The position numbers and the translations under genes were made by a program. A stretch of 64,000 nt of DNA from Ceriagrion tenellum (taxonomy: Eukaryota > Arthropoda > Insecta > Odonata > Coenagrionidae). The stretch's first letter is position 1. The number at the start of each line of letters is the position of its first letter. Below are positions 13,075-23,176 of the stretch, in pieces. The stretch covers positions 15,494,965 to 15,558,964 of the forward strand of contig OY720642.1 in assembly GCA_963169105.1 (NCBI GenBank). The letters are read 5' to 3'. The notes beneath the pieces were generated by a model. That model was not told the origin of the DNA. It ran no database searches and saw only the letters and a program-made list of their open reading frames with translations.

Positions 13075-13715
13075 GGTACGTTTTCATGAACGCGTTTCAG
13101 ACAAAGAGACGCGAAAGCGAGATCCTCAGCTTATCAGAAGCCCGGATTTTTTCGCGTGAATTTGCGTTTGTTCGCGTAGAGTCGCGTCGCCCGAGTTGAA
13201 ATATTTTCAACTTTGGACGCAAGGAACGCGTAGAATCAAAAACATGGCTGACCGGCGAAGTGTAGGTTCGAATTTCGGAGATGAAATAATCATCACCAAA
13301 ATTCGAGAGAAGTACACGTTCCTGTACAGTTATAAGGACTATCGATACAGGGATAGAAACCTTAAGGAGAAGGCGTGGAGGGAAAAGGGATCCAATGGAG
13401 CAACTTCATCCATTTATTTCTTTAAAAAACTGCGCGTTAATTAGCTCTCAGCAAGATGGCGTGCAGATGAGAGGAATTAAGTTGTAGAGGAAATCAAAGA
13501 ACAATAGCTATTGCACTTGGATGGAGCTAGATAACAATAAACACACAATTATCAACAAAATCAGGTTGTAGAGCGATAAGCACACACAGTCATCTCGTTT
13601 CTTTTTTTTACCATTTCTGCTCTGCTATAGATGGCACGTAGGTACCTCATACGCGTAGGTTTGCTTGCATGCGAACGGTTCACGCGAAGAAATGACGCGT
13701 CCATAAAAATGTAGC
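13075..13715. mobile_element. short inverted-repeat DNA element with MADF remnant
   Basis: A 641-bp unit whose outer 21 bases form an imperfect inverted repeat (left 13075-13095, right 13695-13715; shared core ATTTTYATGRACGCGT with few mismatches). The interior contains several CGCGT/CGCGAA words and a MADF-type frame at 13244-13444. Transposons of the PIF/Harbinger superfamily are known to carry a MADF or Myb-like DNA-binding protein beside the transposase, so a deleted PIF-type element is a reasonable reading. No clear target-site duplication was found, so the boundaries and class remain tentative. Confidence 0.45.
13244..13444 (+). pseudogene. truncated MADF DNA-binding domain
   Basis: A 66-residue frame starting at the ATG at 13244 (context AAACATGG). 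Residues about 12-41 fit the first half of a MADF domain: DEIIITKIRE, then FLYSYKDYRYRDRNLKEKAW, matching the family pattern of a Leu/Ile-rich first helix, a L-Y-x-x-x-x-x-x-Y-R-D/N segment and the conserved Trp. The second half, normally with C-K-x-R-W and R-D-x-Y, is absent: after WREKG the frame runs into unrelated residues and stops. MADF proteins bind DNA in insects as transcription factors or transposon accessory proteins. The surrounding inverted repeats favour transposon origin. Not expected to be functional. Confidence 0.5.
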
Positions 13716-14732
13716 GTAGGAAATGCAGCGATAATAAAAAGGAAATTGGAAATGTTTTTATAATGATAGGGCAAGGAGGCTAGAAATTATCATCCGCCCT
13801 TAAAGGGAAAGTGGAAGCTTTGGTGTACGCATTCGGTTAATTGAGGAAAACTAATGACAGGAAAATAGGATTAATAAGCAAGATTAGAGACTCTTCTATG
13901 TCCTCCAATCAGCGGGGAGAATGGAGAAGCGGCGGTGGAGGGAAAGGAAGACAAACGTGGAAGTTTTTGGTAAGATTCGTGAGGAAAGGAAACTTCGGAA
14001 TTAGATTAGGTGGCTTATTAGGCGGTTGGGAGTGGTAGTTAGTCGCGAAGGGTTGCTTAAGGTCGTGACAAAGGAGACGATCCCGAGTACGAGAGCAAGA
14101 AGAGAAGGAGATTAAACTTCATTACCGCGGTGAAAAAAGATAATACGAACGCTGAGATTAAGCAAGAAATTGCGTTCGGAGGCAGGACCATGGGCATTTA
14201 AAACCTAGACGATTGGCACACAATTCGATTTAAGACCTACCTCACCCGGAGGGTCGCCCTAATAATTATGCTAAAGGGTACTTAGAGTGTGAAATGGAAC
14301 AGAAGATCTGTTTCATGGCCATAAAAATATTCATTCCTTTCATTTAAGTTGAGAACCTTTAAATCGATACACAGCAACTGAGATATTTTACTTTTATACT
14401 AACTGAAATTTACGGAAATTATCATTGTTCACGTTACAAAGATCTATTGTGATCTGTAAATGCCAAACAGAGTGACTGATTTTAACATAATTCCATTACA
14501 GCTTACTTAAAAGAATGCTGAGTTCCTACACAGAATAAGGAAAATATCATGTCCCCTTACTCCTATTTTAGATGAACACGATAACATAATTCTTTTTAAT
14601 ACTTTTTATTTTATACTTTTTATAATTAATTAATTCTATTTTATACTTATTAACACGTTGAAAATAACTTTCTATACAAAGGAATGCTTTCAACTTCAAA
14701 ATACTATAGACCAGCGGGATAGTATTTGACAC
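13716..14732. other. no recognised gene
   Basis: No domain, repeat or RNA gene recognised. One open frame (13841-14038) is glycine/arginine-rich and looks compositional. An AT-rich tract lies at about 14,580-14,650. Confidence 0.45.
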
Positions 14733-14880
14733 GAACAAAACATTTGACTTGACCGATACTCGAATCCGCATCTCTAGTTAGCCAGTTACACCGCAAAGCC
14801 ATGCTGGAGTAACTGGAAAACACAACTGACCGAAAATCGGGAGATCCGGGTCCGAATCCTGGTCAAATCAAATTATTTTA
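14733..14880. repeat. head-to-head pair of tRNA-like SINE halves
   Basis: Two diverged copies of the same tRNA-like sequence in opposite orientation. On the minus strand, TGGCTTTGCGGTGTAACTGG resembles an A box and GGATTCGAGTAT a B box, ending in CGGTCAAGTCAAATG. On the plus strand, GAGATCCGGGTCCGAATCC resembles a B box and also ends in GGTCAAATCAAAT. The same terminal block appears at 16.0 kb as a near-perfect hairpin. I infer a tRNA-derived SINE family that tends to be found as inverted pairs; neither half can fold as a normal tRNA. Confidence 0.5.
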
Positions 14881-15865
14881 CGTATGACGAATTATTACCC
14901 TTGGCGTATAATTCTGAACTCGAGAGCGTGACGGCAGACCAAATTATTTGTTGATGCGATGTTAGGAAAGACGTAAAACACTCATCTGAATTTCATTTAC
15001 CTTGTTCCCACGATTTCTGTTACGTCGCTGTAATGGATTTCGATTGACTTAAAACGAATCCACATCGAACCGGGAAATAAAATTACCTGTAAAGAGAAAG
15101 AAACATGAATGATTAAATAGGTACGTCTAGGTCGCTTAATATTTTTATTACATTAACAACTCTAAACTCCAATTGGATAGAGATTTCCTTCCACCATCTA
15201 CTTATATATTCTTCCTCCAGCAAACAAGAGTAACGTATGAGTGACATTCATTACATAGTTCCAATGGATAGTGTTAAAAGACCGGAGCCGGTGGTCCCTA
15301 AGCGGTAAAACTGGAGTGATCAAAGCAAACTGGGAAAGGACCACTTGGTTATTTCGATCCTCTAACTGCCCGTCCCTCTCCTTCTCCTCCAACCCCTTCT
15401 CCACCTCCCTCGCCCCTTCACCCATAACATATTTACGCGCTCTCCGCAACATCGGGCGAGTTGAAAGCCAAATCCATTCCTTCGGACCAAATGAGATAAT
15501 TCCACCAGCGCGCATGCCGTTTTAAAAGAAAGAGACGGAGAGAGGGGAGTGGACCGTCGCCAATTTCAGAGGATCGGCAAATGAATATGAAATTGAACGA
15601 TTGAATTTGCCGATGGAAGCGTGGGGGGTCATGGTCCATACACATTCGCCCTCGACTCGCGAAACGCATAATCCCCGCGAAAGGGCGGCAGAAAATAGCG
15701 AAGGGGGAGGGGAATGCGAACGTGCCGCTGTTCCGAGTCATTCCGTCCTTGCCCCCCTTACCCCCGCTCTTCCACTCCACCTTTTGTGCTGTGCTTAAGG
15801 ATACAAAGGGAAATTGAAGATGCGATAAAAACAGCTCTTCCTCCTCAAACTAGATTTAATGAGAA
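14881..15865. other. no recognised gene; GC-rich patch
   Basis: Positions about 15,340-15,790 are richer in G and C than the surroundings, with C/T-rich runs, and hold overlapping open frames on both strands (15198-15515, 15433-15780 minus; 15271-15525, 15601-15798 plus). None shows a recognisable domain. Confidence 0.4.
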
Positions 15866-16011
15866 CTACGAGTAAAGGTCCACTAAGAACAGATACTTGG
15901 AGGAGGCAATACGAGAAACACAAGACATAGGATTGAAGATGATTTTCATAAACGGAGAAGAAACATGCTACTATTCGTAGACAATGTGCTGCAGCAAGAT
16001 ATTGCAAAGAT

Positions 16012-16187
16012 ACACCAGGGTTGAAATTCGCCATGAAAAAATCATTTGACTTGACCGGAATTCGAACCCGGATCTCCCAAATCCCGGTCAAGTCAAATGA
16101 TTTTTTCATGGCGAATTTCAACCCTGGTGTATGTGCACCCGTGCGACTGACTTTGTACCACATCATTTGTTTATGCAATGATTGGAA
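16012..16187. mobile_element. tRNA-like foldback element inside LINE-A
   Basis: A 176-bp insertion bracketed by ATATTGCAAAGAT (15999-16011) and ATATTGTAAAGAT (16188-16200), a 13-bp target duplication with one difference. It contains a palindrome with 48-bp perfectly complementary arms (16011-16058 and 16084-16131) around a 25-base loop holding TTCGAACCCGGATCTCCC, the complement of a tRNA B box plus flank. The same tRNA-like block is seen at 14.7 kb and, more diverged, near 21,580-21,620. Perfect arms imply either a young insertion or gene conversion between the arms. Confidence 0.65.
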
Positions 16188-16653
16188 ATATTGTAAAGAT
16201 GTTTAAAGGTCACTAAGCGCAATGGACTACGTTTTCCAAGGATTCAAAAAGAAAATAAGTAAGACAAAGACTAAAATACAAGTACGTGCAAGAGAGAAGC
16301 TCTATGTAGAAGTTACACTGACAAGAGAGAAATTAGAACAAATGGATTCCTTTACCTATCGTGGAAGTACCATCACGTGGGACGAAAGAAGTACAACGGA
16401 ATCATGGGGAAGAATATCCATAGCTAAGAAATTTATCTGATGATAAAAAGACAATTGCTGTGTTCAAAGATGATTGAACCACAAAAGAGGATACAGTATG
16501 TAAAAAAATTCGTGTGGAGCGCGGTTCTCTGTGAATCTGAGATAGGAAATCTGGCGCTGCAGGAGGATGCTGAAGATCAAATAGATGCATAAAATAAGGA
16601 ATGATAAAGCAGTGATGGTTTTTTTGGGGATAACCCGCGTCAAGATTTAAAAA

Positions 16654-16697
16654 AGCCAACGTTTCTTCTCCTTTGCCTCAGGACCTCATCAGAGCTG
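16654..16697 (-). ncRNA. hammerhead-like motif, PLE 1 outer repeat
   Basis: On the minus strand AGCT-CTGATGAG is followed by a short potential stem (TCCT with AGGA), then GAAACGTT and GGCT. AGCT/GGCT forms stem I with one G-U pair and the conserved hammerhead core words CTGATGA and GAAA are both present. Stem II is imperfect and is separated from GAAA by extra bases, so self-cleavage may be lost. PLE terminal repeats are known carriers of hammerhead ribozymes. Confidence 0.4.
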
Positions 16698-16736
16698 AAT
16701 GACCTAAGTGCCTTTATTTTGCATCAATTTATATCG

Positions 16737-17542
16737 TCATGGTGGTGCAAGAGGGGGAGAGGGTGGGTGTTGGTGGAGAGTCTTCTGGACGTCACTCTTC
16801 TTTCTAGAAATTACTGGAAGCCATGATTCACTTAATTTTTGTCCCTGGTCTCTATTGAAATTCTTGTTATGCTTTTTAATTTCTAATGCCCCCCGGAAGA
16901 TTCTCGTCTTGAAATGTTTTTCTCTGGCGAGAATTTTTGGGTTCGTGACGTCAATGGTGTGCCCTATGGGGACATGTTCTGCAACTGCTGATTTATCGGC
17001 GTAGCCCAGTCGAAATGCCGCACTGTGCTCTTTGACTCTTGTCTTTATTGTCCGACCAGTTTCACCGACGTACACTTGATCACATGTGCTGCAGTTCAAT
17101 TGGTATACTCCCTCTGTTTTCATTTTATCTTTTTCTTTCACATTTCTGATAATATCCCTTATTTGTGTGCGTGGCTTAAAGATGGTGCTTATTTGATGCC
17201 TTCGTAATATTCTGGATATTTTGTCCGCGATTCCTTTGATATATGGCAGGAAGGCTTTTTTCCGCTCCTCAGTCTTCTCTTCGTCAACTTATATCGATTC
17301 TCGTCGTCTTAAGTTACGGGAAATTGTCATCCTGATTTCTCTTCTTCCATATCCATTCTTCATTAGAATTTCCGTCAATTTGTTCAACTCTTCGTCCCTA
17401 TGGTCTTGGTCATTGAGAGTGATGGATCGGTGGATCATTGTGGTCATCACTCCTTTGATTTGTGCTGGATGGTGGTGTGATCTGGCAAGGAGATACCTGT
17501 AGGTGCTGGTTGGCTTTCTATATACCGAATGTCCCAAGGTCC
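16737..17542 (-). pseudogene. PLE reverse transcriptase C-terminus and GIY-YIG endonuclease
   Basis: One minus-strand frame with a single nonsense codon (TAA, complement at 17289-17291). The N-terminal part has LGHSVYRKPTSTYRYL and SHHHPAQIKGV, the conserved end of Penelope reverse transcriptase, followed by a basic linker. After the stop the frame continues with KAFLPYIKGIADKI, then GVYQLNCSTCDQVYVGETGR, which carries the GIY-YIG signature (GVY spaced from YVG) and the downstream Arg in RTIKTRVKEH. A DQGQKLSESW motif follows, the usual end of PLE proteins. The endonuclease nicks DNA to prime reverse transcription. The RT fingers and palm are missing, so the copy is dead. The downstream tail to 16737 is proline-rich and probably read-through. 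Confidence 0.8.
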
Positions 17543-17543
17543 C

Positions 17544-17585
17544 AGCCCTGATGAGGTCTTCGGCAAAGGAGAAGAAACGTTGGCT
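17544..17585 (+). ncRNA. hammerhead-like motif, PLE 1 inverted repeat copy
   Basis: AGCC-CTGATGA at 17544-17554, a short stem TCTT/AGGA, GAAAC at 17574-17578 and GGCT at 17582-17585. Stem I (AGCC/GGCT) is fully paired here where the other copy has a wobble, and stem II differs by a compensating C-to-U (C-G versus U-G). This suggests the fold was maintained in the source element. The spacing before GAAA is unusual. Confidence 0.4.
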
Positions 17586-17764
17586 TTTTAAAATCTTGAC
17601 GCGGGTTATCAAAAAAAAACATCGCTGCTTGCCGAACATGGACCGCGAAAGTTTTAATAATTTGAAGGAACGATAAAGTTTACAGAAGAGCAACGGTGGA
17701 AGGTTACTACAGAACACTATATAGAAATTAAGAATCAGGTGGATTGGATACACTCTGAGGTACA

Positions 17765-18236
17765 GGTGTTCCGGCTCTCGCCGCAGGATTACAACTTCCC
17801 CCTCGGACTGGAAGCTTTTGCTTATCTCCAAGGGAAGGAAGAGGTGGGAAGGAAGGAATGGGAAGGGAAGGTTAGCGAAACCAACAGCCCCTTCGAGGCC
17901 GACACCAATGAGGCGGATTGAGGTCAAAAGGACCTCCATTGGGCCTCCACCCCCCGAAGTACTCGTATTAGTTTGGTTACCCAAACAACTGAGACGAGCA
18001 GCCGTCGGTCTCGCTTTCGCGAAAAACCTACCGCACATCGTTGAGAACCGGAAGAGCCCGTTGCCCAAAGATTTGGGATTAGGTGTCTCCATGGCTCTTT
18101 TTCCGGGTAGACGTCGTGCGGTCTGCCGGAGTACGTCCTCGAGTCCGGTACCACCCATGGAGGGTCAATTCGGACCAATTCTGGTCAAAGCGTGGGTACA
18201 GCCCTTCTCTCAGTAGTCCTCATCTACCCATTTACC
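17765..18236. mobile_element. unidentified GC-rich insertion in LINE-A
   Basis: A 472-bp insertion with a 10-bp target duplication, CTGAGGTACA at 17755-17764 and 18237-18246. It is much richer in C, G and CpG than its host. It has no obvious terminal inverted repeats and no poly-A or short tandem tail that I can see. Open frames on both strands cross it (for example 17924-18178 minus) but none shows a known domain. Its clean boundaries show it moved as a unit; a SINE, a 5'-truncated retroelement or a retrocopied exon are all possible. Confidence 0.6.
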
Positions 18237-18405
18237 CTGAGGTACAATGAGTTTTTGAAGAATACGGTCGAAAGAAATTGGTGCGAAATGTCCCAAGACG
18301 AATGCCAAGAATATATACACCTAAGGAAGAGCCACAAAGAAATAAGAGAACCCGCATTATATAGGGAAAAATGAACCAATCCTTGGATTGAACGACCTAG
18401 TAATG

Positions 18406-20639
18406 AAATATGGAAAAATATCTACTTAATTCTTCCAAAATAAGAATAACTTCTCTTATAAACCAATTCTAAATTTTGTTTCTCACAATAATCAGCTAAT
18501 CACCGTTTTCCTTTACCTGTGGTGAAATTCGGAAAACCTATGTTCCTCGAAGCGCCGTTTTCCTTTGGGGAAGGCAAAGTCAAAGAACTTAATTATTTTT
18601 GCGAAGCTTAGGTAACTGGCTCTCTTTTCATATGTTCCTCCATAACGCCGTATTCTTCCACACAACGCGCATTTATCCCCAAATCTATTCTCCCTGCAAA
18701 CAGAAGTTATTCAGGAGCTCCTGTAATTCCAGAGGGCACTCAGAGAGCATCTCGGCATAGTCTGCGATCAATAGAAATTTTACACTTTTACCTTAAGCCT
18801 TTACCATTACCTAAATGTGCATCATTAAACATTTATTAATTAAATATCTGTACAGCTACAGTGAGATTACGTTGATAACCTTTATGCCCTGTTTTATTTC
18901 AAATAAGTCACTGAATACCTCACACACTCTCGCACTTAATTTGGTATTTTCATTCATCGCATTCATGCATTTTAATAACGGCTATTTCACTCAATGAACA
19001 TTCAAAACCTTCCATAACTTATTTTTATTTACACTGTCCTCTAATCTCTTTAAATTCTCATGTGAACCATATACTTTATTTCGGAAGTCCTGAGATTGTT
19101 ATAGCAATTGCTGACGGGCAGACAGCTGAACACAGCGCCCCCTCATTGGAATTAACCATACCTAATTAATATACATCTATGATTCCATCAAATGTGATGA
19201 TCATCATATTTGCTTAACATTTTTAACTCGGGAATGGAAAAGCTACCAAAAAATTTACGAGGGTCATTGAGACATGCTAATTTGTTAACCACTTGATCTG
19301 CATGAAATTGCCATTATGATGTTGTACACATCACTTTACACAGTTTTATTTTCCAATAAAATTAAAACTGATTTATTCGAGTTGCCCATTCACGACAAGG
19401 ATACTTCCAAACTCTATATAATTTTGCTGCACACCAAAGGTATTCGATTTTTACCTGAAATGATTGAACTCGTGGGAATATTCATTGAAAAGCTATTAAA
19501 ATGAAAAATACAAATTCAATATTTCATTTCAGAATGGGATGCTTCCATGATAACCCAACGAAAAAACATTCTATCACTTTTTTAGTTAAATCTATGGCGT
19601 CTTCAAAATGAAAAGGCTAGTGGATTACACATTTGCCCTTTGCTCCTTGCAGCTTTTCTCCATCCATTCCACAATAGATTCCCGCGCAACGCCGCACACC
19701 GTCAATGGCGCAATTCAATGTATTTCGCTTCCCCCTTCAATTGGCCGTCTCTTCCCCACACGCTTTCCGCCATGCACCGCATTCCATAAGACCTCATTTA
19801 CGTGCGTAAGCACGCTTGGCAAAAAAGAGAAACTTGGAAATGACCAGAGTGTGTTAGTGGATAGGCGGGAGGAATTCAGTCCGCAATTATCGAGTTATGA
19901 ATAATTTAGAATTAAATCTTTGAATTATAGAGTAGAGGGCCGAGTGGGGAATAGGAGGGAGAAGTGGGAAAGGAGGGAGATGTGGAGGGAAGAAGGGGAA
20001 TGGAGATAAAAGGAAATTGAGGGGAGGGAGGAGAGGCGACGAAAGTGCACACGTTAACAACGGGAGATTGAGCAACGCAAGGTTCTATTTTCGCCCCAAT
20101 ACTCTTCCATCGGCTCTCGCTCGTTGCTCATCGAGTGTTTTGTACTCGCGTTTCCATGACATTGAAACTTCCGCAAAGAGCGTCGTTTACCTCCCTTTGC
20201 ATTTCTTTATCTGCTGCGAGAGTTCTGGTAGTAAGAAAAAACAAACGCGAGCTAAAGGTCGATATGTATTGAATTGTTAGGCCTGATTGAGTACTCATGG
20301 TACTCTTCAAAACAGCTCATGCAGGTTAACCGTAATCGGCGAAGCGTTACATAGCGGTACAGAATTTTCCAGCATGTAGAGAATAGTGGTGGTATTAAAA
20401 AAAACAACTGTTTCGTTGCAAGTGTTTCGCTGCCGAAACAGTTCCGTGAAGCTCAGTTGCGGACAACCGCTAGAGGCACACCAGAAAATAGGCGATCGAT
20501 TGGGGTAGTCAGAACATTTGCAGCTAGTCCTGTGTTCGATGTAATTAGTAATTTTCTCACGCATAAAGTCAAAACCTCATTTGGATTCATGAAAGAGAGT
20601 TCAGAGTTTTAATTTATCGGCAGTGATGGCTGGGAAGGT
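18406..20639. other. no recognised gene
   Basis: AT-rich sequence with no recognised repeat. Open frames at 19316-19504 and 19608-19904 lack domains. A purine-rich run lies at about 19,930-20,040. Confidence 0.45.
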
Positions 20640-20835
20640 ATGTGCTTGCTAAATCAACCAGCAACCAACTGCAACATATTCAAATTCAGCAAATTGTAGC
20701 TTATAACTTCAACGCAACCACAGGTGTAGTGCAAATGGAACAGAATTATAGTAGAAACACAATCAAGGTCAGCTATGAATTAACGCTCTGCATAGCACAA
20801 AGCACAAGAGCGCGGCTGTGGCACGATCATTAAAC
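20640..20835 (+). repeat. dispersed repeat X, copy 1
   Basis: About 190 bases match, after complementing, 50125-50330. Shared words include CAGCAACC, CTGCAAC, ATTCAAAT, ATTGTAG, TTATAAC and CAAAGCA in the same order with moderate divergence. No coding capacity and no terminal structure is seen, so the family is unknown. Confidence 0.55.
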
Positions 20836-22534
20836 TACTCAGCCTAGATTGTTTACAATAGTTATTTGGAACAGTTGTCTGACCGAAACAGTGGCGGTTG
20901 CAGCCGTTTCGCTCTGACAGCACTTTATTCCAGCACTAGTAGTGAAGAACGGGCGTTGAAGAATACTGCCTAGCGTACAAACGCTTATAAATGTGTTTTA
21001 ATATTAATTAATAAAGAGAACTAAAAAAAATGTTTCTCGACATAAGATTACTCACGGAGTATATCTCATCACATTTGCTTTACTAGTATAGATAAACATT
21101 TTTGAACTGGAATGGATCATTTTTAGGTAATCTTCATGACCAAATACGGTTTTCCAGCGGAGATAGCGAAGCATTCAAGGTCGTTGCCACGATATCAGTT
21201 ATACGCTGAAACTTGGGGGTGTTGCATTGAGAGAGCCTGGGATCACTCTACGAGAGTTGGAATGTAGTAAGGTCAATAAACTTTTAAGTAACCGAAATAA
21301 ATAGATGTATAACAGTGTAACACCCATGAGTAATTTTTCAACTTCAAAATATAATTTTTGACAGCCTATATCTGCCATATGCTGTTAAGAGTCTTCCCAA
21401 GTAACGTTAATGAGCCATCCAAATAAAGATGGAAATCTTTGGCGATGGAATGTATCATTACGTGTGATTGCGTTCAGTCTATATTTTACCCATGATGCTC
21501 AATCATGCTTAAAATCCAGGAATGTTTGAGGATTAACCTAAAAAATACAACTGAAATGCGTGAAAATTATCCAAGAAAAAATCAATTGACTTGGCTGGGA
21601 TTCAGATTCGTTGTTCCCACATGACGGAGCAGCATTTTACCATTTTAAAAATGAATGAGAGCAAGCTGGTTGTTAAAAAAAATGAAATTCAATCTGATAA
21701 CTTACATTATCAGGAAATATCGCTCATCAATAAATGATTAACAAGTAAATGACAATATGAATCGCAGATTGTGCTCCTTTGTCACAATTTTTCATAAAAC
21801 GATCTTTTCCTGATTAAAATATCAACAGCTGCGTCCAAACTTTGATAAAGAGGAATGGAGTACATTCTGTACGTATGCTATTCACTTGGTTGGTCGGTAA
21901 GTTATTATGGGTAACTGAAATAAAAATAGGTTCAACTTTGTGGAGTTCCATGTTAATTAGTAGAAATTACTTTTACACTCCACTGATCAGCAACCTTTTA
22001 CAATCCACCGACCAGTGGAGTGTAAAAACTATTTCTACTGAATAATTATTTATTACGGGAGTCGATTGAAGCACCCTAGCGGATTAGCTGGTCAGCCAAG
22101 GATTTATACAAATGAAGGGAAGCAAAAGAGAGTCACTCGACCACGGAGCGGCTCTTGACGAAGGTGGCCCTGGAGATTTTCTAATGAATTGATAAATGGA
22201 TACTTCGTGGAGAGGGTTGTAGATGATGTGCAGAAGTAGTACCGTTGGGTCGTTAAACCGTACCCAATGGTACTACTTGCTAAGAGAGCTGGAAAGGTTT
22301 TTCTCCACTCTCCCTCCTTTTCCATGACAAAACCTTTGCATCCCTCGCCAATCAAAATGACCATAACGGCTCAAATGACAACTCAATTTTCGTGTGAAAA
22401 GAAATATAAAAACACAATTTATACACCATTTATCACAAGACGGACCACTTTTATCGAGGTAATCTAGAAATGAACACTATTTGCCAGTTACACTTCGCAA
22501 GTATGACATAGGCTCGCACTGAAGTAAGTACTTC
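20836..22534. other. no recognised gene; two hairpins
   Basis: Contains inverted repeats of about 29 bp (21959-21987 with 22011-22039) and 17 bp (AAGTAGTACCGTTGGGT at 22234-22250 with 22262-22278, one mismatch). A diverged tRNA-like block (TTGACTTGGCTGGGATTC) lies at about 21,585-21,620. No gene is recognised. Confidence 0.45.
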
Positions 22535-23176
22535 AACATCTACATAATACCCCGTGAGCCGCCGCATTGGCGTGTGGCAGGGGGTGTTAAGTCACCAGCC
22601 TTGAAAAGGTGTAAGTTTTTTGGAGATGAAATGGGGATAAGAATTTATGAATTATAGGAGTGTATTTAGTAGAGCTTCATTTGCATTGTGGTCTCTTATT
22701 GTTTGCGGAAAGAACGAGTTTTTGTACCTATCTGTTCATCTCTCTTATTTTATCGCATCTGTGAGACCTAGAGATGTAGTGAGGAGTCATGATAATATTC
22801 TCTATGTCGCTCTGAAAAATATTAGTTCTGAACTTCCCAAGCAACCTAAGCGTAGTGTGTAGCCTCCGAATCTCTAGGAGCTCCCGCCTTAATCCCTCTA
22901 AAAGTTGTGAGACACTATATATACGCTCGTAGCAGTTTTTAACGAAGCGCGCTGCTTTTCTTTGTATTTCATTAATTTTTTTGGTTAAATCTATTTGACC
23001 AGGGTTCCAAATGCTCACGGCGTATTCGAGGTGTGGCCTAACCAGAGCGAAGTAGCATCTCTCTTTGACTTTTCCATCTGAGGACCTTCCTATCATACGT
23101 TTAACAAAACCTAGTTTCTTTAATACTGCGCCACATATGTTTTGTATGTCTAATCCCTACGATATATCAGAAGTTA
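22535..23176 (-). pseudogene. CR1-type LINE 3' end, copy a
   Basis: Minus-strand 3' end of a CR1/jockey-like non-LTR retrotransposon, 5'-truncated. The main frame (23096 to 22728) encodes the post-RT region: IIGRSSD, YFALVRPHLEYAVSIWNPGQ, INEIQRKAARFVKNCY and SVSQLLEGL. These are the L-V-R-P-x-L-E-Y-A and Q-R-x-A-x-R-x-V landmarks that follow the reverse transcriptase in this clade. A TAG replaces the Trp codon of the upstream DISW motif. The 3' untranslated part contains CACGCC(A/T)AT-GCGGCGGCTCACGGGG and ends in TATTATGTAGATG. Five other copies lie in this window. Confidence 0.75.

Larger units (their letters stand above)
16610..17664 (-). mobile_element. Penelope-like element 1 with inverted terminal repeats
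   Basis: A 1055-bp minus-strand PLE inserted in LINE-A. The target duplication is AAGGAATGATAAAG (16596-16609) and AAGGAACGATAAAG (17665-17678), 13 of 14 identical. About 87 bases at 16609-16697 recur in inverse orientation at 17543-17628 (shared words GATAACCCGCGTCAAGAT and AGCCAACGTTTCTTCTCC). Penelope elements are known for terminal repeats that can lie in inverse orientation through template switching at 5'-truncated ends, which fits this layout. Both repeats carry a hammerhead-like motif. Coding content is the thumb of the reverse transcriptase plus the GIY-YIG endonuclease. Confidence 0.75.
15866..18405 (+). mobile_element. LINE-A copy 2, with three nested insertions
   Basis: A plus-strand LINE-A copy whose pieces match the uninterrupted copy at 55.0-56.3 kb. 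They are about 15866-16011 (palm), 16188-16609 (KISKTKTKIQ, then GSTITWDERSTT, thumb), 17665-17764 (GATAAAGTTTACAGAAGAG) and 18237-18405 (C-terminal tail to the family end TTGAACGACC). The gaps are three later insertions: 16012-16187, 16610-17664 and 17765-18236. Each is bracketed by a direct repeat of 13, 14 and 10 bases respectively. Removing them restores collinearity with the other copy. The coding sequence itself is frameshifted and stopped; the catalytic block reads LFVDNV rather than FADD. Confidence 0.75.

Noticed and set aside
17289..18158. A 289-residue minus-strand open frame that looks like a single gene
   Set aside because: It crosses three unrelated pieces: the GC-rich insertion, a LINE-A remnant and the inverted repeat of PLE 1. 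Only the last third is real PLE coding sequence.
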